Part shown: one piece after another, positions 25,101 to 34,600 of the stretch | Layout: every line of letters begins with the position of its first letter | Numbering within the stretch: the stretch's first letter is position 1 | From: Lachnospiraceae bacterium UBA1759 | Lineage (GTDB): Bacteria > Bacillota > Clostridia > Lachnospirales > Lachnospiraceae | DNA length: 52,363 nt | Direction: 5' to 3' | NCBI GenBank assembly: GCA_002315555.1 | Contig: DCHF01000053.1 | Location: 1 to 52,363 of the forward strand | Notes under the pieces: model-generated | Database searches by the model: none | Told to the model about the DNA's origin: nothing | What the model saw: the letters and a program-made list of their open reading frames with translations, nothing else | Made by a program: the position numbers and the translations under genes

Positions 25101-25135
25101 AAGTTTATGTGAAGTTTAGTTTTTTGTGCTACAAT
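25101..25135 (+). promoter_or_regulatory. Activator-type promoter of the two-component system with AGTTTA-N5-AGTTTA box
   Basis: Two perfect AGTTTA half-sites (25102-25107 and 25113-25118) with 11-bp periodicity end 11 bp before the -10 TACAAT (25130-25135). The -35 position reads ATGTGA, a poor match, so an activator is expected. Tandem direct half-sites 11 bp apart are the typical target of OmpR/PhoB-type regulators, and such a regulator is encoded immediately downstream. Confidence 0.75.
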
Positions 25136-25180
25136 CAATATAAGATCACGATACTGTGCCTCCGGGCCGGAAGGAGTTCC

Positions 25181-25855
25181 ATGTTTCACATTCTTGTTGC
25201 CGACGATGATAAAAACACCCGGCGCCTTTTCAAGGCGGTTCTTGAAAGGGCCGGTTACCGCGTCTCGCTTGCGGAAAACGGGGATGAAGCGCTGTATGTC
25301 ATGGACCGCGAAAACATCGACCTCGTGGTGCTCGATGTCATGATGCCCGTCATGGACGGGTTCGAATTTGCGCGGACGCTGCGTGAGACCAAAAACGAGC
25401 TTCCGATCCTGATGGTCTCCGCACGGCAGCTGCCGGAGGACCGGAAGCGGGGCTTCCTGGCCGGCACGGACGATTACATCACGAAGCCGGTCGATGAGGA
25501 GGAAATGCTTCTCCGTATCCACGCGCTTTTAAGACGTGCAAAGATCGCCAGCGAGCACAAGCTCGCCATCGGCGATGTGGTCCTGGACTACGACAGCCTG
25601 ACCGTCACCCGCGGAGAGGAGGTCATCGAGCTCCCGCAGAAGGAATTCATGATCCTCTTCAAGCTGCTCTCCTATCCCGGGAAGATCTTCACCCGCATTC
25701 AGATCATGGATGAGATCTGGGGCAATGACAGCGATACCGGCTGGGAGACCGTGACCGTCCATATCAGCCGGCTCAGAAAACGCTTTGAAAACTTTGATGA
25801 ATTTGAGATAATTTCCGTTCGCGGTCTCGGTTACAAGGCCGTCAAAAAAGTATGA
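25181..25855 (+). CDS. OmpR-family response regulator
   Basis: The 224-residue protein has an N-terminal receiver domain (acidic pocket D8-D10, phosphoacceptor D52 in VVLDVMMP, S80, K102 in DYITKP) and a C-terminal winged helix (residues 130-224, ending FEIISVRGLGYKAVKKV). Start ATG 25181 follows AAGGAG; an upstream in-frame extension is not protein-like. Its stop overlaps the kinase start (ATGA). It most probably binds the AGTTTA tandem boxes before its own gene and before the lipid operon at 28437, which would make it a regulator of exogenous fatty acid use and phospholipid make-up. The binding is inferred, not shown. Confidence 0.93.
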   Translation: MFHILVADDDKNTRRLFKAVLERAGYRVSLAENGDEALYVMDRENIDLVVLDVMMPVMDGFEFARTLRETKNELPILMVSARQLPEDRKRGFLAGTDDYITKPVDEEEMLLRIHALLRRAKIASEHKLAIGDVVLDYDSLTVTRGEEVIELPQKEFMILFKLLSYPGKIFTRIQIMDEIWGNDSDTGWETVTVHISRLRKRFENFDEFEIISVRGLGYKAVKKV

Positions 25856-26937
25856 AGTTACAGATTCCAAAACGTAAAAAGAGAATCCGTTCTCACCGTT
25901 TAACGATTACTCTACTGTTCGCTGGCATCACCTTCCTGATTCTTTTAGTCACTCTCACGCTGGTCGACTCTTTAACAATTCTTCTTGTACGTTACGGGGT
26001 GCTGGATATTGATGTTTCCGACCCCTCCCTGTCACGTATCATTGTGGATACCGCTCTGTTCAGTCTGGGCTTCGGCGTGATCATCGCCTTTTATGCAGGC
26101 CGTCTTCCGCTGATTCCCATCAACCGTGTCATTAACGCGCTGAATGAGCTTGCGGACGGCAACTACAGCGCCCGCCTGACCTTCCGCGGCCCCTTTGCCA
26201 AAGCGCCTGCCATCCGGGAGCTCTCGGACAGCTTCAACCGCATGGCGGAGGAACTTCAGAATACGGAGATGCTCCAATCGGATTTCGTCAACAATTTCTC
26301 GCATGAATTCAAAACGCCCATCGTGTCCATCGCCGGTTTTGCCAAGCTGTTGAAGACCGACGACCTGACCGAGGAGCAGCGCCGCGAATATGTGGAGATC
26401 ATCGAGGAGGAATCGCTCCGTCTCTCGCAGATGGCCACGAACGTGCTGAATCTGACCAAAATCGAAAACCAGTCCATTCTGACGAACGTAACGGATTACA
26501 ACCTGTCCGAGCAGCTCCGGAACTGCGTGCTGCTACTGGAGGACAAGTGGGACAAAAAGAATCTGGAGCTGGACCTCGACTTTGACGAATACGATATTCA
26601 GGCCAATGAGGAGCTGTTAAAGGAGGTCTTCATCAATCTGATCGACAATGCCGTCAAGTTCGCAAACGACTACGGCACGCTGGGAATCAGAGTAACGGAC
26701 TACGGACAGGTCTACTCCATCGAAGTCCGGAACACCGGAAGCACGATCCCGCGCGACACGCTGGATAAGATCTTCAACAAGTTTTATCAGGGCGATGAAT
26801 CGCACGCTTCCTTCGGAAACGGCATCGGCCTGGCGATCGTAAAGAAGATCGTCCGCATGCATCACGGCGAAGTCTTTGCATCCTGCACCGAAGACAGCAC
26901 CACGCTCACGGTAGAGCTCCCGAAAACCCAATCCTGA
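25852..26937 (+). CDS. Membrane sensor histidine kinase
   Basis: The 361-residue kinase has two membrane segments (residues 18-45 and 63-84) enclosing a very short external loop of under 20 residues, then a HAMP linker (about 85-135), a dimerisation domain with the phosphoacceptor His151 in FSHEFKTP, and a catalytic domain with the N-box NLIDNAVKFAN near 263 and a glycine box GNGIGLAIVKK near 323. With almost no sensor loop, the signal is probably read within the membrane or from a partner. That suits a lipid or membrane-state sensor, but intramembrane sensing is also typical of antibiotic-sensing kinases. It is translationally coupled to the regulator by a 4-bp overlap. Confidence 0.93.
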   Translation: MKLQIPKRKKRIRSHRLTITLLFAGITFLILLVTLTLVDSLTILLVRYGVLDIDVSDPSLSRIIVDTALFSLGFGVIIAFYAGRLPLIPINRVINALNELADGNYSARLTFRGPFAKAPAIRELSDSFNRMAEELQNTEMLQSDFVNNFSHEFKTPIVSIAGFAKLLKTDDLTEEQRREYVEIIEEESLRLSQMATNVLNLTKIENQSILTNVTDYNLSEQLRNCVLLLEDKWDKKNLELDLDFDEYDIQANEELLKEVFINLIDNAVKFANDYGTLGIRVTDYGQVYSIEVRNTGSTIPRDTLDKIFNKFYQGDESHASFGNGIGLAIVKKIVRMHHGEVFASCTEDSTTLTVELPKTQS

Positions 26938-26950
26938 ACACGCTTTTTTA

Positions 26951-26980
26951 AGGCAATCTTCCGGGGAAGATTGCTTTTTT
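26951..26980 (+). terminator. Terminator of the two-component system operon
   Basis: GCAATCTTCC / GGAAGATTGC (26953-26974) is followed by TTTTTT (26975-26980). Confidence 0.9.
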
Positions 26981-26999
26981 CGTGAAACGGCGGTACGAT
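26971..26999 (+). promoter_or_regulatory. Possible promoter of the aldo/keto reductase gene
   Basis: TTGCTT (26971-26976), a 17-bp spacer and TACGAT (26994-26999). The -35 is formed by the right arm and U-tract of the preceding terminator. Confidence 0.45.
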
Positions 27000-27032
27000 G
27001 TTCATAACGATTACAAACACAGGAGGACTCCC

Positions 27033-28208
27033 ATGAAATCCGCAATCAAACGTCGTCCTTTCGGTGCTACCGAACTGATGGTCTCCGAGGTCGCTCTCGG
27101 CGCCATGAATCTCCGTATGCTGGGCACGGAAAAGGAAGCCTACGAAATGGTCAATTATGTTCTGGACAGAGGTGTCAATCTCATTGATACCGCACGTGCC
27201 TACAACGGGGTGAACGGTGAAGGAAAGACCGTTCAGAGCGAGGAGATCGTCGGTAATGTCATCCGTTCCCGGACTGATATCGACGAGCCCATCGTCATCG
27301 TGACAAAGGGACACGGTTATACGCCGGAGGAATTCGATACCGACCTCGACACCAGTTTAAGAACGCTGGGCGTTGAAAAGCGCGAAAACGGGCTGTTCAT
27401 CGGCGATAACGAGATCAAGCTGGTCTATTTCCTGCACGGAATCAAGTACGACCGCTGGACCGGAATCCGGGAAAGCGGCGCGCTGGAGCAGGCAAAGAAG
27501 CGGCAGGAAGCCGGAGATTTCACCTACTTCGGTTTCTCCGCGCATTACGGTGACGGCGACGTCATCCGGGAAGCCATCGATACCGGCCTGTTCCAGGTCA
27601 TCGAACTCCCCTATAACGTTTACAACCGTGTACTCGCAGAAGACGGTCCGGTCGATCTTTTCAAATATGCATATGACCGCGGTATTGCCATCGTCAACAT
27701 GAAGACCTTCAACGGAAACGGCATGGTCCCGACCGCAAAGCTGATCAAGGACATCGTCGACATCAGCTACAGGGATATGCTCCGTCACAACCTCGGGAAT
27801 CCGTACGTTTCCACCATCGACGCCGGCTGCCGTTACCCCGCGGAATTTGCCGCCGATGAAGAAGCCTCCCTCGAGGGTCCGATGCCGGAAGAGCAGCGCA
27901 CCGCCCTTGCCGCGGAAGCCGCCAAAGTGGCCGGCCTGTTCAACAACATCTGTAAGGAATGCACGCACTGCATGGAGAAATTCGAGTGCGTTGCGGGCAT
28001 CGACATCCCGAGCGTCCTCGGTGAAGCGGCCCGTATGACCATCGCCAGGGCCGTGGATAAGGACACCTCCGCCATCAAGGCCGCCTACGATGCCCTCCCC
28101 GGCGTCAAGGCCGACGAATGCCTGGGCTGCGGTGCCTGCCTGGAATGGTGCGAATACCATCTGGACATCCCGGCGCTGATGGCACAGGCGAAAGACGATT
28201 TTGAATAA
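27033..28208 (+). CDS. Aldo/keto reductase with C-terminal 4Fe-4S ferredoxin domain
   Basis: The 391-residue protein has an aldo/keto reductase barrel (residues 1-280) with the catalytic residues visible: Asp and Tyr in NLIDTARAYNG, Lys in VTKGHG, His in VYFLHGIK. The C-terminal region holds cysteine groups, CKECTHCMEKFEC near 310 and CLGCGACLEWC near 363, typical of 4Fe-4S ferredoxin-like clusters, so electrons may come from ferredoxin rather than NADPH alone. Such fusions are common in anaerobic Clostridia; substrates are mostly unknown. Start ATG 27033 follows AGGAGG. It has its own terminator and sits between the two-component system and the lipid operon. Confidence 0.9.
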   Translation: MKSAIKRRPFGATELMVSEVALGAMNLRMLGTEKEAYEMVNYVLDRGVNLIDTARAYNGVNGEGKTVQSEEIVGNVIRSRTDIDEPIVIVTKGHGYTPEEFDTDLDTSLRTLGVEKRENGLFIGDNEIKLVYFLHGIKYDRWTGIRESGALEQAKKRQEAGDFTYFGFSAHYGDGDVIREAIDTGLFQVIELPYNVYNRVLAEDGPVDLFKYAYDRGIAIVNMKTFNGNGMVPTAKLIKDIVDISYRDMLRHNLGNPYVSTIDAGCRYPAEFAADEEASLEGPMPEEQRTALAAEAAKVAGLFNNICKECTHCMEKFECVAGIDIPSVLGEAARMTIARAVDKDTSAIKAAYDALPGVKADECLGCGACLEWCEYHLDIPALMAQAKDDFE

Positions 28209-28232
28209 CACCTGCTGATCCAGGAACAGAAA

Positions 28233-28268
28233 GGACGGCCTCCCGGCCCTTACCGGAGGCCGTCCTTA
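28233..28268 (+). terminator. Terminator of the aldo/keto reductase gene
   Basis: Perfect 11-bp arms GGACGGCCTCC (28233-28243) and GGAGGCCGTCC (28255-28265) are followed by only TTATG, so the U-tract is weak. Confidence 0.65.
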
Positions 28269-28298
28269 TGCCTGTCATCTTTTCCCCCTTACTTAATG

Positions 28299-28333
28299 AA
28301 GTTTAGTTTGAGTTTATTTTCCCGCTCTATAAT
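28299..28333 (+). promoter_or_regulatory. Activator-type promoter of the fakB-fakA-plsY operon with AGTTTA-N5-AGTTTA box
   Basis: Perfect AGTTTA half-sites (28300-28305 and 28311-28316) end 11 bp before the -10 TATAAT (28328-28333), the same geometry as the two-component-system promoter. The -35 position reads AGTTTG, so the box replaces it. It fits class II activation by the OmpR-type regulator encoded at 25181. Confidence 0.75.
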
Positions 28334-28342
28334 ATGCGGGTA

Positions 28343-28373
28343 GGATCGCCATTCTCTGCGCATCCGATTTTTT
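28343..28373 (+). promoter_or_regulatory. Leader hairpin with U-tract before fakB, possible attenuator
   Basis: GGATCGC (28343-28349) pairs with GCG-C-ATCC (28358-28365, one bulged C), followed by GATTTTTT (28366-28373). It lies just after the expected transcription start (about 28340) and 64 bp before fakB. A second small hairpin, ACGGG/CCCGT (28374-28389), follows. I found no convincing antiterminator. Confidence 0.4.
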
Positions 28374-28436
28374 ACGGGCCCGCCCCCGTACCCGAATACG
28401 AATATCCATTTATTCACATAGACTGAAGGAGATTTT

Positions 28437-29330
28437 ATGAAGCAAGTACAGATCATCACCGACTCCTGCTCCGACTTAACGGCAGAGCTTCTGGAGAAAT
28501 ACCGCATCGATTATGTGGCCATGAATACCGTGTACAACGGCGAGACCTCCCGTGCCCGCCTGGAGTGGACCCGTGAAGAAGCCCACGCGCTCTACGAGAT
28601 CATGCGTGCCGGAAACCGTGTCACCACGACACAGGTCCCGGTCGAAGAATTCAATACCGTGTTCCGCAAGTACCTGGATCAGGGCTGTGACATCGTTTAC
28701 ATCGGCTGCTGTATCAAGCAGTCCGGTTCCATCAACACCGGCCACGTGGTTGCAGAAAAGCTGATGGAAGAGATCCCGGGTTCCACGATCATCTGCATCG
28801 ATTCCATGAACTCCTGCATCGGTGAAGGTCTTTTAGTCATCGAGGCCGCAAAAATGGCCCTGGACGGAAAGAGTGCCGAAGAGATCCGCGACGCCATCCT
28901 TCCGATCCGCAAGACCGTCAACGAGTTCTGCACCGTTCATTCCCTGGATTCCCTGCGCCGCGCAGGCCGTGTCAAAGCAACGAGCGCTTTCTTCGGCAAC
29001 CTGATGGGTGTCAAGCCCATCATCATCTGTGATGCGGACGGTTATCAGGCCTCCTTCAAGAAGGTCAAGGGCCGTCAGAACTCCATGAAGGAGATCGTCA
29101 AGCTGATGAAGGAAGCTATCAAGGATCCGGAAAGCCAGACCCTGTATTTCGGTCATGCCGACTGCAGCGATGAAGAGATCGCGCAGATGGAAGAACTGAT
29201 CCGTGCGGAGATCCCGGTAAAGGATATCTACACCACGCTGATCGGCCCCATCATCGGCGCATCCATCGGACCGGACGCCCTTGTTCTTTACGCATTCGGT
29301 GAGGAAGTCACCTACAGACTCGGAGATTGA
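28437..29330 (+). CDS. fakB: DegV-family fatty acid-binding protein (FakB type)
   Basis: This 297-residue two-domain DegV protein binds a free fatty acid and presents its carboxylate to the kinase FakA. The N-terminal motif IITDSCSDL (residues 6-14) and the central TTTQVPVEEF and CCIKQSGSINTG stretches (Ser and Thr that hold the carboxylate in this family) are visible; GPIIGASIGPDALVLYAFGE ends the protein. Start ATG 28437 follows GAAGGAG. It lies 5 bp before fakA, in the order FakB-FakA-PlsY, which makes the fatty acid role much likelier than for an isolated DegV gene. Chain preference cannot be read from the sequence. Confidence 0.88.
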   Translation: MKQVQIITDSCSDLTAELLEKYRIDYVAMNTVYNGETSRARLEWTREEAHALYEIMRAGNRVTTTQVPVEEFNTVFRKYLDQGCDIVYIGCCIKQSGSINTGHVVAEKLMEEIPGSTIICIDSMNSCIGEGLLVIEAAKMALDGKSAEEIRDAILPIRKTVNEFCTVHSLDSLRRAGRVKATSAFFGNLMGVKPIIICDADGYQASFKKVKGRQNSMKEIVKLMKEAIKDPESQTLYFGHADCSDEEIAQMEELIRAEIPVKDIYTTLIGPIIGASIGPDALVLYAFGEEVTYRLGD

Positions 29331-29335
29331 TCGCT

Positions 29336-31027
29336 ATGTCATTAACCCTGAACGGCCGGGAGTATTCCAAAATGATCCTGGCAGGCGCGCATTCACTGAA
29401 GCGCCATGTAAAAGAAATCAACGATCTCAACGTATTCCCGATCCCGGACGGCGATACCGGTGACAACATGCTGCTCACGATGCTCGGCGGAGAAAACGCC
29501 GCATCCGCAGACGATGTTTCCACCGCCGCCCGCAAGATTGCCGATGGTATGCTGCTCAGCGCCCGCGGCAACTCCGGCGTCATCCTTTCCCAGTTCTTTG
29601 ACGGCATCGCAGCCGGCTTTGACGGCGTAACGGATGCCGCTGCCGGTGATTTCAAAAAGGCATTTACGACCGGTGTCAAACACGCCTACCGTGCCGTCAT
29701 GGAGCCCACGGAAGGTACGATCCTGACCGTGATCCGTGAGGCCTCCGCCTATGCGGAAACAGTTGACTGCGAGGATCCGGCCGCTTATCTTACCGCGTTC
29801 ATCCAGGAAGCCAAGGCCTCCCTTGAGCGCACGCCCGAACTGCTTCCCGTCCTGAAAAAGGCCGGTGTCGTGGACTCCGGCGGTGCCGGTCTCATCTGCA
29901 TCGCGGAGGGCATGCTGGCCGTATTAAACGGCGAGGATATTCCGGACGACGGAGCCTTCTCTCATGACAGTGCCGCCGTCATGTCCGCCACGCATCAGGA
30001 CCTGGATCTGGACCTTTTCAACGAAGACAGCGTGCTGGAATTCGGTTACTGCACGGAGCTTCTTCTCCGCCTGCAGAACATCAAAACGAATCCGGCCACC
30101 TTCAACATCGAGATCATCAAGGATTACCTGAAGGACATCGGCAACTCCGTGGTCATCTTCCAGACCGGAAGCATCGTCAAGCTGCACGTTCACACGATGA
30201 CCCCGGACAAGGTTCTGGCCTTCTGCCAGCAGTTCGGTGAATTCCTGACCGTCAAGATCGAAAACATGTCTCTGCAGCACAACAACCTGGAAGAACAGAT
30301 CGAAGACGATTCCATGGCCATCAACGAAGCTACCCGCCGCGCCACCCTGGCCGGTGCGGAGAAAAAGCCCTATGCCATCGTGGCGGTTGCCGCGGGTGCG
30401 GGCATCCAGGAGACCTTCCGCGAGCTCGGTGCCGATGTCATCGTCGACGGCGGCCAGAGCATGAACCCCTCTTCCGAGGCCTTCATCGACGCCTTTGACA
30501 GCGTTTCCGCGGACACCATCTTCGTTCTCCCGAACAACGGCAACGTCGTACTCGCCGCGCTTCAGGCCGCGAAGCTTTACGACAAAGCCGACATCCGCGT
30601 CATTCAGACCAAAACGATCGGCGAAGGCTATGCCGCGCTGACCATGTACAGTCCGGATGAAGGCTGCGCCGATGACGTTGAAGAGGCGCTGAACTTTGCA
30701 ACGGAAGGTGTCATCACCGCGGAAGTTTCCCGCTGCGCGCGCGACTCCGAATTCGGAGACCTTTCCCTGAAGGAGGGCCAGTACATCGGTTTTGTGGGAA
30801 AAGAGATCCTCGCTTCCGGCGATTCCCGCCGGGATGCCGTGAACGAATTATGCGGCAAACTGGATTTTTCCGATCATGAGATCTGCATCCTGATCGCCGG
30901 ACGCGGTGCCGACAAAGATGAGGCCGATGCGATCCGCGGAGAACTGGAAGCCTCCCACCGTAACACCGAGGTCTATCTGATCGACGGTAAGCAGGACATT
31001 TACGACTATATTCTGATTCTGGAGTAA
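29336..31027 (+). CDS. fakA: Fatty acid kinase FakA (DhaL/DAK2-domain protein, YloV type)
   Basis: This cytoplasmic kinase phosphorylates FakB-bound fatty acids to acyl-phosphate. The roughly 563-residue length matches FakA/YloV. The N-terminal DhaL-like ATP domain shows NVFPIPDGDTGDNMLLT (the Asp residues that hold magnesium) and SARGNSGVILSQFF. The middle part reads GYCTELLLRLQ and HVHTMTPDKVLAF. The C-terminal domain (about 340-563), related to FakB, shows AVAAGAGIQETFRELG and VLPNNGNVVLAA. The start ATG at 29336 follows GGAG; an upstream TTG at 29327 is less likely. It lies 3 bp before plsY. Confidence 0.9.
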   Translation: MSLTLNGREYSKMILAGAHSLKRHVKEINDLNVFPIPDGDTGDNMLLTMLGGENAASADDVSTAARKIADGMLLSARGNSGVILSQFFDGIAAGFDGVTDAAAGDFKKAFTTGVKHAYRAVMEPTEGTILTVIREASAYAETVDCEDPAAYLTAFIQEAKASLERTPELLPVLKKAGVVDSGGAGLICIAEGMLAVLNGEDIPDDGAFSHDSAAVMSATHQDLDLDLFNEDSVLEFGYCTELLLRLQNIKTNPATFNIEIIKDYLKDIGNSVVIFQTGSIVKLHVHTMTPDKVLAFCQQFGEFLTVKIENMSLQHNNLEEQIEDDSMAINEATRRATLAGAEKKPYAIVAVAAGAGIQETFRELGADVIVDGGQSMNPSSEAFIDAFDSVSADTIFVLPNNGNVVLAALQAAKLYDKADIRVIQTKTIGEGYAALTMYSPDEGCADDVEEALNFATEGVITAEVSRCARDSEFGDLSLKEGQYIGFVGKEILASGDSRRDAVNELCGKLDFSDHEICILIAGRGADKDEADAIRGELEASHRNTEVYLIDGKQDIYDYILILE

Positions 31028-31030
31028 ACT

Positions 31031-31678
31031 ATGAAAATTACGGTCATGATCATTGCGGCTGTGGTTTCGTATCTGGTCAGCGGTATCAACCCCGCGATCG
31101 TTCTTTCCACCCTGATCTACAAAAAAGACATTCGGACAGAAGGCAGCAAAAATCCGGGCTTCACCAATTTCAAGCGTGTGTTCGGCAGCAAGTATGCCTG
31201 GTGGGTCTTCTTTCTGGATCTCGCAAAGGCAGCCGTTCTCTGCATCATTTTCGGTACACTTTTTGAAGATGCCGGTATGAGCCGCGTCTTCGGTGTGGCC
31301 CACACCGGAGTCTTCTCGCTCCTCGGCCACGCGTATCCGTGCTGGTATAGCTTTAAGGGCGGCAAGGGCTTCCTTGTCGCGCTTTCCACCGCCTGGTTCC
31401 TGGACTGGAGAGCCGGCTTTGCCGCGACCGCGGTCATGGCCGTTCTTCTCTTCTCCCTGCAGTACATGTCACTGGCCACCCTTTGCGGTCTGACATCCGG
31501 CGCGGTCGTTCTGTTCCTTCTTTCCGAATGGCATCCGGAAACCTATCCGCTCGTGGCATCGGTTCTGTATACCACCTGCGTGCTCTTTGTTGTGCTCCGT
31601 CACAAGGCCAACATCGTCCGTCTCATAAACGGCACGGAATCCAAGACCAACCTGATCGGAAGCAGGAAAAACGTCTGA
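31031..31678 (+). CDS. plsY: Acyl-phosphate:glycerol-3-phosphate acyltransferase PlsY
   Basis: This integral membrane enzyme transfers the acyl chain of acyl-phosphate to glycerol-3-phosphate, the first step of phospholipid synthesis. 215 residues with about five hydrophobic segments. The three PlsY motifs are visible: SGINPAIVLS (residues 17-26), GSKNPGFTNFKRVFG (36-50) and LLGHAYPCWYSFKGGKG (98-114). The usual motif GSGNxGATN appears as GSKNPGFTN. The position right after FakA means acyl-phosphate from exogenous fatty acids can be used directly. The gene is followed after 14 bp by the plasmalogen-synthase-like gene. Confidence 0.92.
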   Translation: MKITVMIIAAVVSYLVSGINPAIVLSTLIYKKDIRTEGSKNPGFTNFKRVFGSKYAWWVFFLDLAKAAVLCIIFGTLFEDAGMSRVFGVAHTGVFSLLGHAYPCWYSFKGGKGFLVALSTAWFLDWRAGFAATAVMAVLLFSLQYMSLATLCGLTSGAVVLFLLSEWHPETYPLVASVLYTTCVLFVVLRHKANIVRLINGTESKTNLIGSRKNV

Positions 31679-31692
31679 TTGGAGGCAAACAT

Positions 31693-34600
31693 TTGAACAC
31701 TTATCGTGCAGGTATCGATGTCGGTTCCACGACCGTCAAGCTTGTTGTACTCGATGAGAAAAACAATATCATATTCGGAGAATACAGGCGTCACCAGGCT
31801 CACACCCAGGAGACGCTTTCTCAACTTTTAGAGGAGGCAAAGGTCCTGCTCGGGGATTGCAGACTGAATGTCCGCATCACAGGTTCGGGTGCGATCAGCC
31901 TCGGAAAAGCATTAAACATCGGATTTGTGCAGGAGGTCGTGGCGGTCGCTACGGCGCTGGAAACGAATTATCCCAGGACCGATGTTGCCATCGAGCTCGG
32001 TGGCGAGGACGCGAAGATCATCTACTTCAAGGGCGGCCTCGACGAGCGCATGAACGGTGTCTGTGCCGGTGGTACGGGCTCCTTCATCGACCAGATGGCG
32101 TCGCTGCTCCAGACCGATGCTTCCGGTCTGAACGAAGCTGCAGCTTCCTACCGTGAAATCTACCCCATCGCCGCGCGCTGCGGCGTATTTGCCAAGACCG
32201 ATATCCAGCCGCTCATCAACGAAGGCGCCACCAAACCGGACCTTGCGGCGTCCATTTTCCAGGCCGTGGTCAATCAGACCATCTCGGGCCTGGCCTGCGG
32301 AAAGCCCATCCGCGGCTGTGTCGCTTTTCTGGGCGGTCCGCTCCATTTCCTTCCGGAACTGAAAAAAGCCTTCATCCGAACGTTAAAACTAACGGATGAA
32401 AACATCGTCGATCCGGAGAACTCCCACCTGTTTGCCGCCATGGGCGCGGCGCTCGAGGCCAGGGAGGATGAAAGCCGGGACATCGGCGGGATGATCGAAA
32501 CACTGAAGCAGGGTGTACATATCGCCTTTGAGATCAAGCGTCTGGACCCGCTGTTTGCCGACCGTGCCGAGTACGATGCATTCGTTACGCGCCACCAAAA
32601 GGCGGTCGTTCAAAAGGCCGATATCCGCACCTATCATGGAAACTGCTTTTTAGGCATCGATGCCGGCTCCACCACGACGAAACTTGCGGTCATCGGAGAA
32701 AACGGCGAACTCCTGTATTCGTTCTACCGGAATAATCAGGGCAGCCCGATCCGCACGTCGATCGTCGCCATGGATGAGATCCGCACACTGCTTCCCGATG
32801 ACGCCCGCATCGTGCATGCCTGCTCCACTGGCTACGGGGAAGCGCTGTTAAAAGCCGCCTTCCATCTGGATGAGGGTGAAGTCGAAACGATCGCCCACAC
32901 GACCGCTGCGGAATTCTTTGACCCTGCGGTGGACTGCGTGCTGGACATCGGCGGTCAGGACATGAAATGTATCAAACTGAAGAATCACACGGTGGACAAT
33001 GTGCTTCTGAACGAGGCCTGCTCCTCCGGGTGCGGATCCTTCATTGAAAACTTTGCGACATCGCTCGGCTTCACGGCCGCGGAGTTTGCGGAGGAAGCGC
33101 TCTTTGCGGAGCATCCGGTGGACCTCGGTACCCGCTGTACCGTTTTTATGAACTCCAACGTCAAGCAAGCGCAGAAGGAAGGCGCTCCGGTGTCCGATAT
33201 TTCCTCCGGTCTGGCCTACTCCGTCATCAAGAACGCGCTGTTCAAGGTCATCAAGCTGTCCGATGCGGCCGGCCTCGGTTCGCGCATCGTCGTTCAGGGC
33301 GGTACCTTCTACAACAAAGCCGTTCTCCGCGCGTTTGAAAAGATTGCCGGCGTGGAAGCCGTCTGCCCGGACATTTCCGGCATCATGGGCGCGTTCGGCG
33401 CCGCTCTTCTTGCGAAGCAGCGCTATAACGGAAACGGAACCTCGATGCTCTCCTTTGAGGAGATCCATAATCTGGAATACAATACCCGCACCACGCACTG
33501 CGGCGGCTGCGAAAACAACTGCATGCTGACTGTGAATACATTCACGGACGGCGGACGCTATATCACCGGCAACCGCTGCGAAAAGGTCGTGAAGGACCCG
33601 AATGCTGTGGAAAAGGGCCCGAACATGGTGGAATTTAAAAGAATCCGCATGTTCGATTATCCGGTGTTGGCGCCGGCGGAAGCACCGCGCGGAGTCATCG
33701 GCATTCCGCGTGTCCTGAATATGTATGAGAACTATCCGTACTGGGCAGCCTTCTTTAAGGAGCTCGGTTTCTCCGTGGTGCTCTCTCCGTTCTCCAAACG
33801 TAAGATCTACGAGCTCGGCATGGAATCGATCCCCTCCGAGTCCGAATGCTACCCGGCCAAGCTGGCGCACGGTCATGTACAGTGGCTCATCGACCAGGGC
33901 ATCAAGACGATCTTCCACCCCTGTGTGCTGTACGAATTCCAGGAGACCGACGCGTCGCAGAATCACTATAACTGCCCGATCGTCGTCGCTTATCCTGAAA
34001 ACCTGAAAAACAACGTGGAGGGTGTTGCCGACGGCGACGTCCGGTACATCCGCCCGTTCATTGCCTTTACGTCGGAAAAGACCGCGGCGGACCGACTGGT
34101 CGATGTCTGTAAAAAAGAATGGGGCATTCCCGAAAAGGAGGCGCGTCGCGCGGCGCTGAAGGCCTGGATGGCGCAGCGGAACGCAAAGGATGCCATCCGT
34201 GAAGAGGGCAAGCGCCGGCTCGAAGAGATGGAGAAGGCCGGAAAGAAAGGCATCGTCCTGGCGGGACGGCCGTACCACATCGACCCGGAGATCAATCACG
34301 GTATTCCGGAGCTCGTGGCCTCCTACGGTCTTTATGTCTTTACGGAGGACAGCCTTCCGCTTGATTTCACGCCCACGCGCCCGATCCGCGTCGTGGACCA
34401 GTGGGTCTACCATTCCCGCCTGTATGCGGCGGCGGAGTTCATACGCACGCGCGATGATCTTGAGATCATCCAGCTGAATTCCTTTGGCTGCGGTCTGGAC
34501 GCCGTCACGACGGACCAGGTGGCGGAGATCCTCGAAAAGAGCAACAAGCTGTATACGGTACTGAAGATCGACGAGGTCAACAACCTCGGTGCGGCCCGCA

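Noticed and set aside
25160..25180. Hairpin sequestering the ribosome site of the response regulator
   Set aside because: CCTCC can pair with the GGAAGG region, but the loop is too tight and the stem is bulged.
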